Source: an uncultured Succinatimonas sp.
Lineage (GTDB): Bacteria > Pseudomonadota > Gammaproteobacteria > Enterobacterales > Succinivibrionaceae
Length of the DNA: 5,713 bases
Direction of reading: 5' to 3'
Assembly (NCBI GenBank): GCA_905201175.1
Contig: CAJKNC010000098.1
Span: 1 to 5,713, forward strand
The translations under genes were made by a program, and so were the position numbers. Below the pieces are notes generated by a model, which worked only from the letters and a program-made list of their open reading frames with translations, had not been told where the DNA came from and ran no database searches. Shown here piece by piece: positions 5,660-5,713 of this stretch (position 1 is its first letter; every line of letters begins with the position of its first letter).

Positions 5660-5707
5660 TTAGTATGGCCCCAGAAATTGATCACTTAAGTTTCTAGGTC
5701 ATACTAA
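5660..5707. repeat. Imperfect 48-nt inverted repeat at the right edge
   Basis: TTAGTATG (5660-5667) pairs with CATACTAA (5700-5707). The stem continues with GCC against GGT, a small CC/A internal loop, then AGAAATT (5673-5679) against AGTTTCT (5689-5695) including one G-T pair, around a 9-nt loop: about 18 pairs in all. It begins 30 nt after the dehydratase stop codon. No T-run follows on the plus strand, so it is not a standard terminator in that direction. On the minus strand an eight-T run comes about 10 nt beyond the stem, too far for a normal intrinsic terminator. It could be a dispersed intergenic repeat, an mRNA-stabilising 3' hairpin or the end of a mobile element cut off by the window. 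Confidence 0.55.
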
Positions 5708-5713
5708 CAGAAT

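Noticed and set aside
1..5713. CRISPR array, tRNA or rRNA genes, complete insertion sequence or phage genes
   Set aside because: No spaced direct repeats, cloverleaf, rRNA signature, transposase or phage-like coding sequence was seen in the window.

Overview
The window is AT-rich bacterial DNA with clear Shine-Dalgarno sites. The only taxonomic clue is the C-terminus of a glyceraldehyde-3-phosphate dehydrogenase at the left edge. Its SWYDNEIGYSNKV ending resembles proteobacterial, especially gammaproteobacterial, GapA more than Firmicutes GAPDH. An AT-rich, possibly gut-living gammaproteobacterium (for example a Succinivibrionaceae-like organism) would fit, but this is a weak inference.

Layout: (1) 1-103, the end of gapA on the + strand, followed by a hairpin terminator. 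(2) 274-2377, a minus-strand pair transcribed right to left: a D-isomer-specific 2-hydroxyacid dehydrogenase, then 30 bp later a LacI/GalR-family repressor, closed by a strong minus-strand intrinsic terminator at 274-316. (3) 2378-2747, a 370-bp AT-rich divergent control region with several copies of a short TTGCGCAA-type palindrome. (4) 2748-5629, a plus-strand set of a split transketolase (N-terminal TPP-binding subunit and C-terminal subunit, overlapping by 14 nt) and, 49 bp later, a mandelate-racemase-subgroup enolase-superfamily enzyme with all its catalytic residues. (5) 5630-5713, an imperfect 48-nt hairpin at the right edge and no obvious terminator, so the plus-strand operon may run on.

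The layout reads as an inducible accessory carbohydrate or sugar-acid catabolic locus placed beside a housekeeping gene. The enolase-superfamily member probably dehydrates (or racemises) a sugar acid. The dehydrogenase would interconvert a 2-oxo acid and a 2-hydroxy acid. The two-subunit transketolase would move a two-carbon ketol unit from a ketose (phosphate) into central metabolism. The LacI-type protein probably controls both divergent units through the TTGCGCAA-like sites. The exact substrate cannot be read from the sequence. No transporter, kinase or aldolase lies within the window. The most notable points are the unusual gene combination, the phased operator array that continues into the transketolase coding region, and a repressor whose hinge helix lacks the usual Pro, Ala and Leu.
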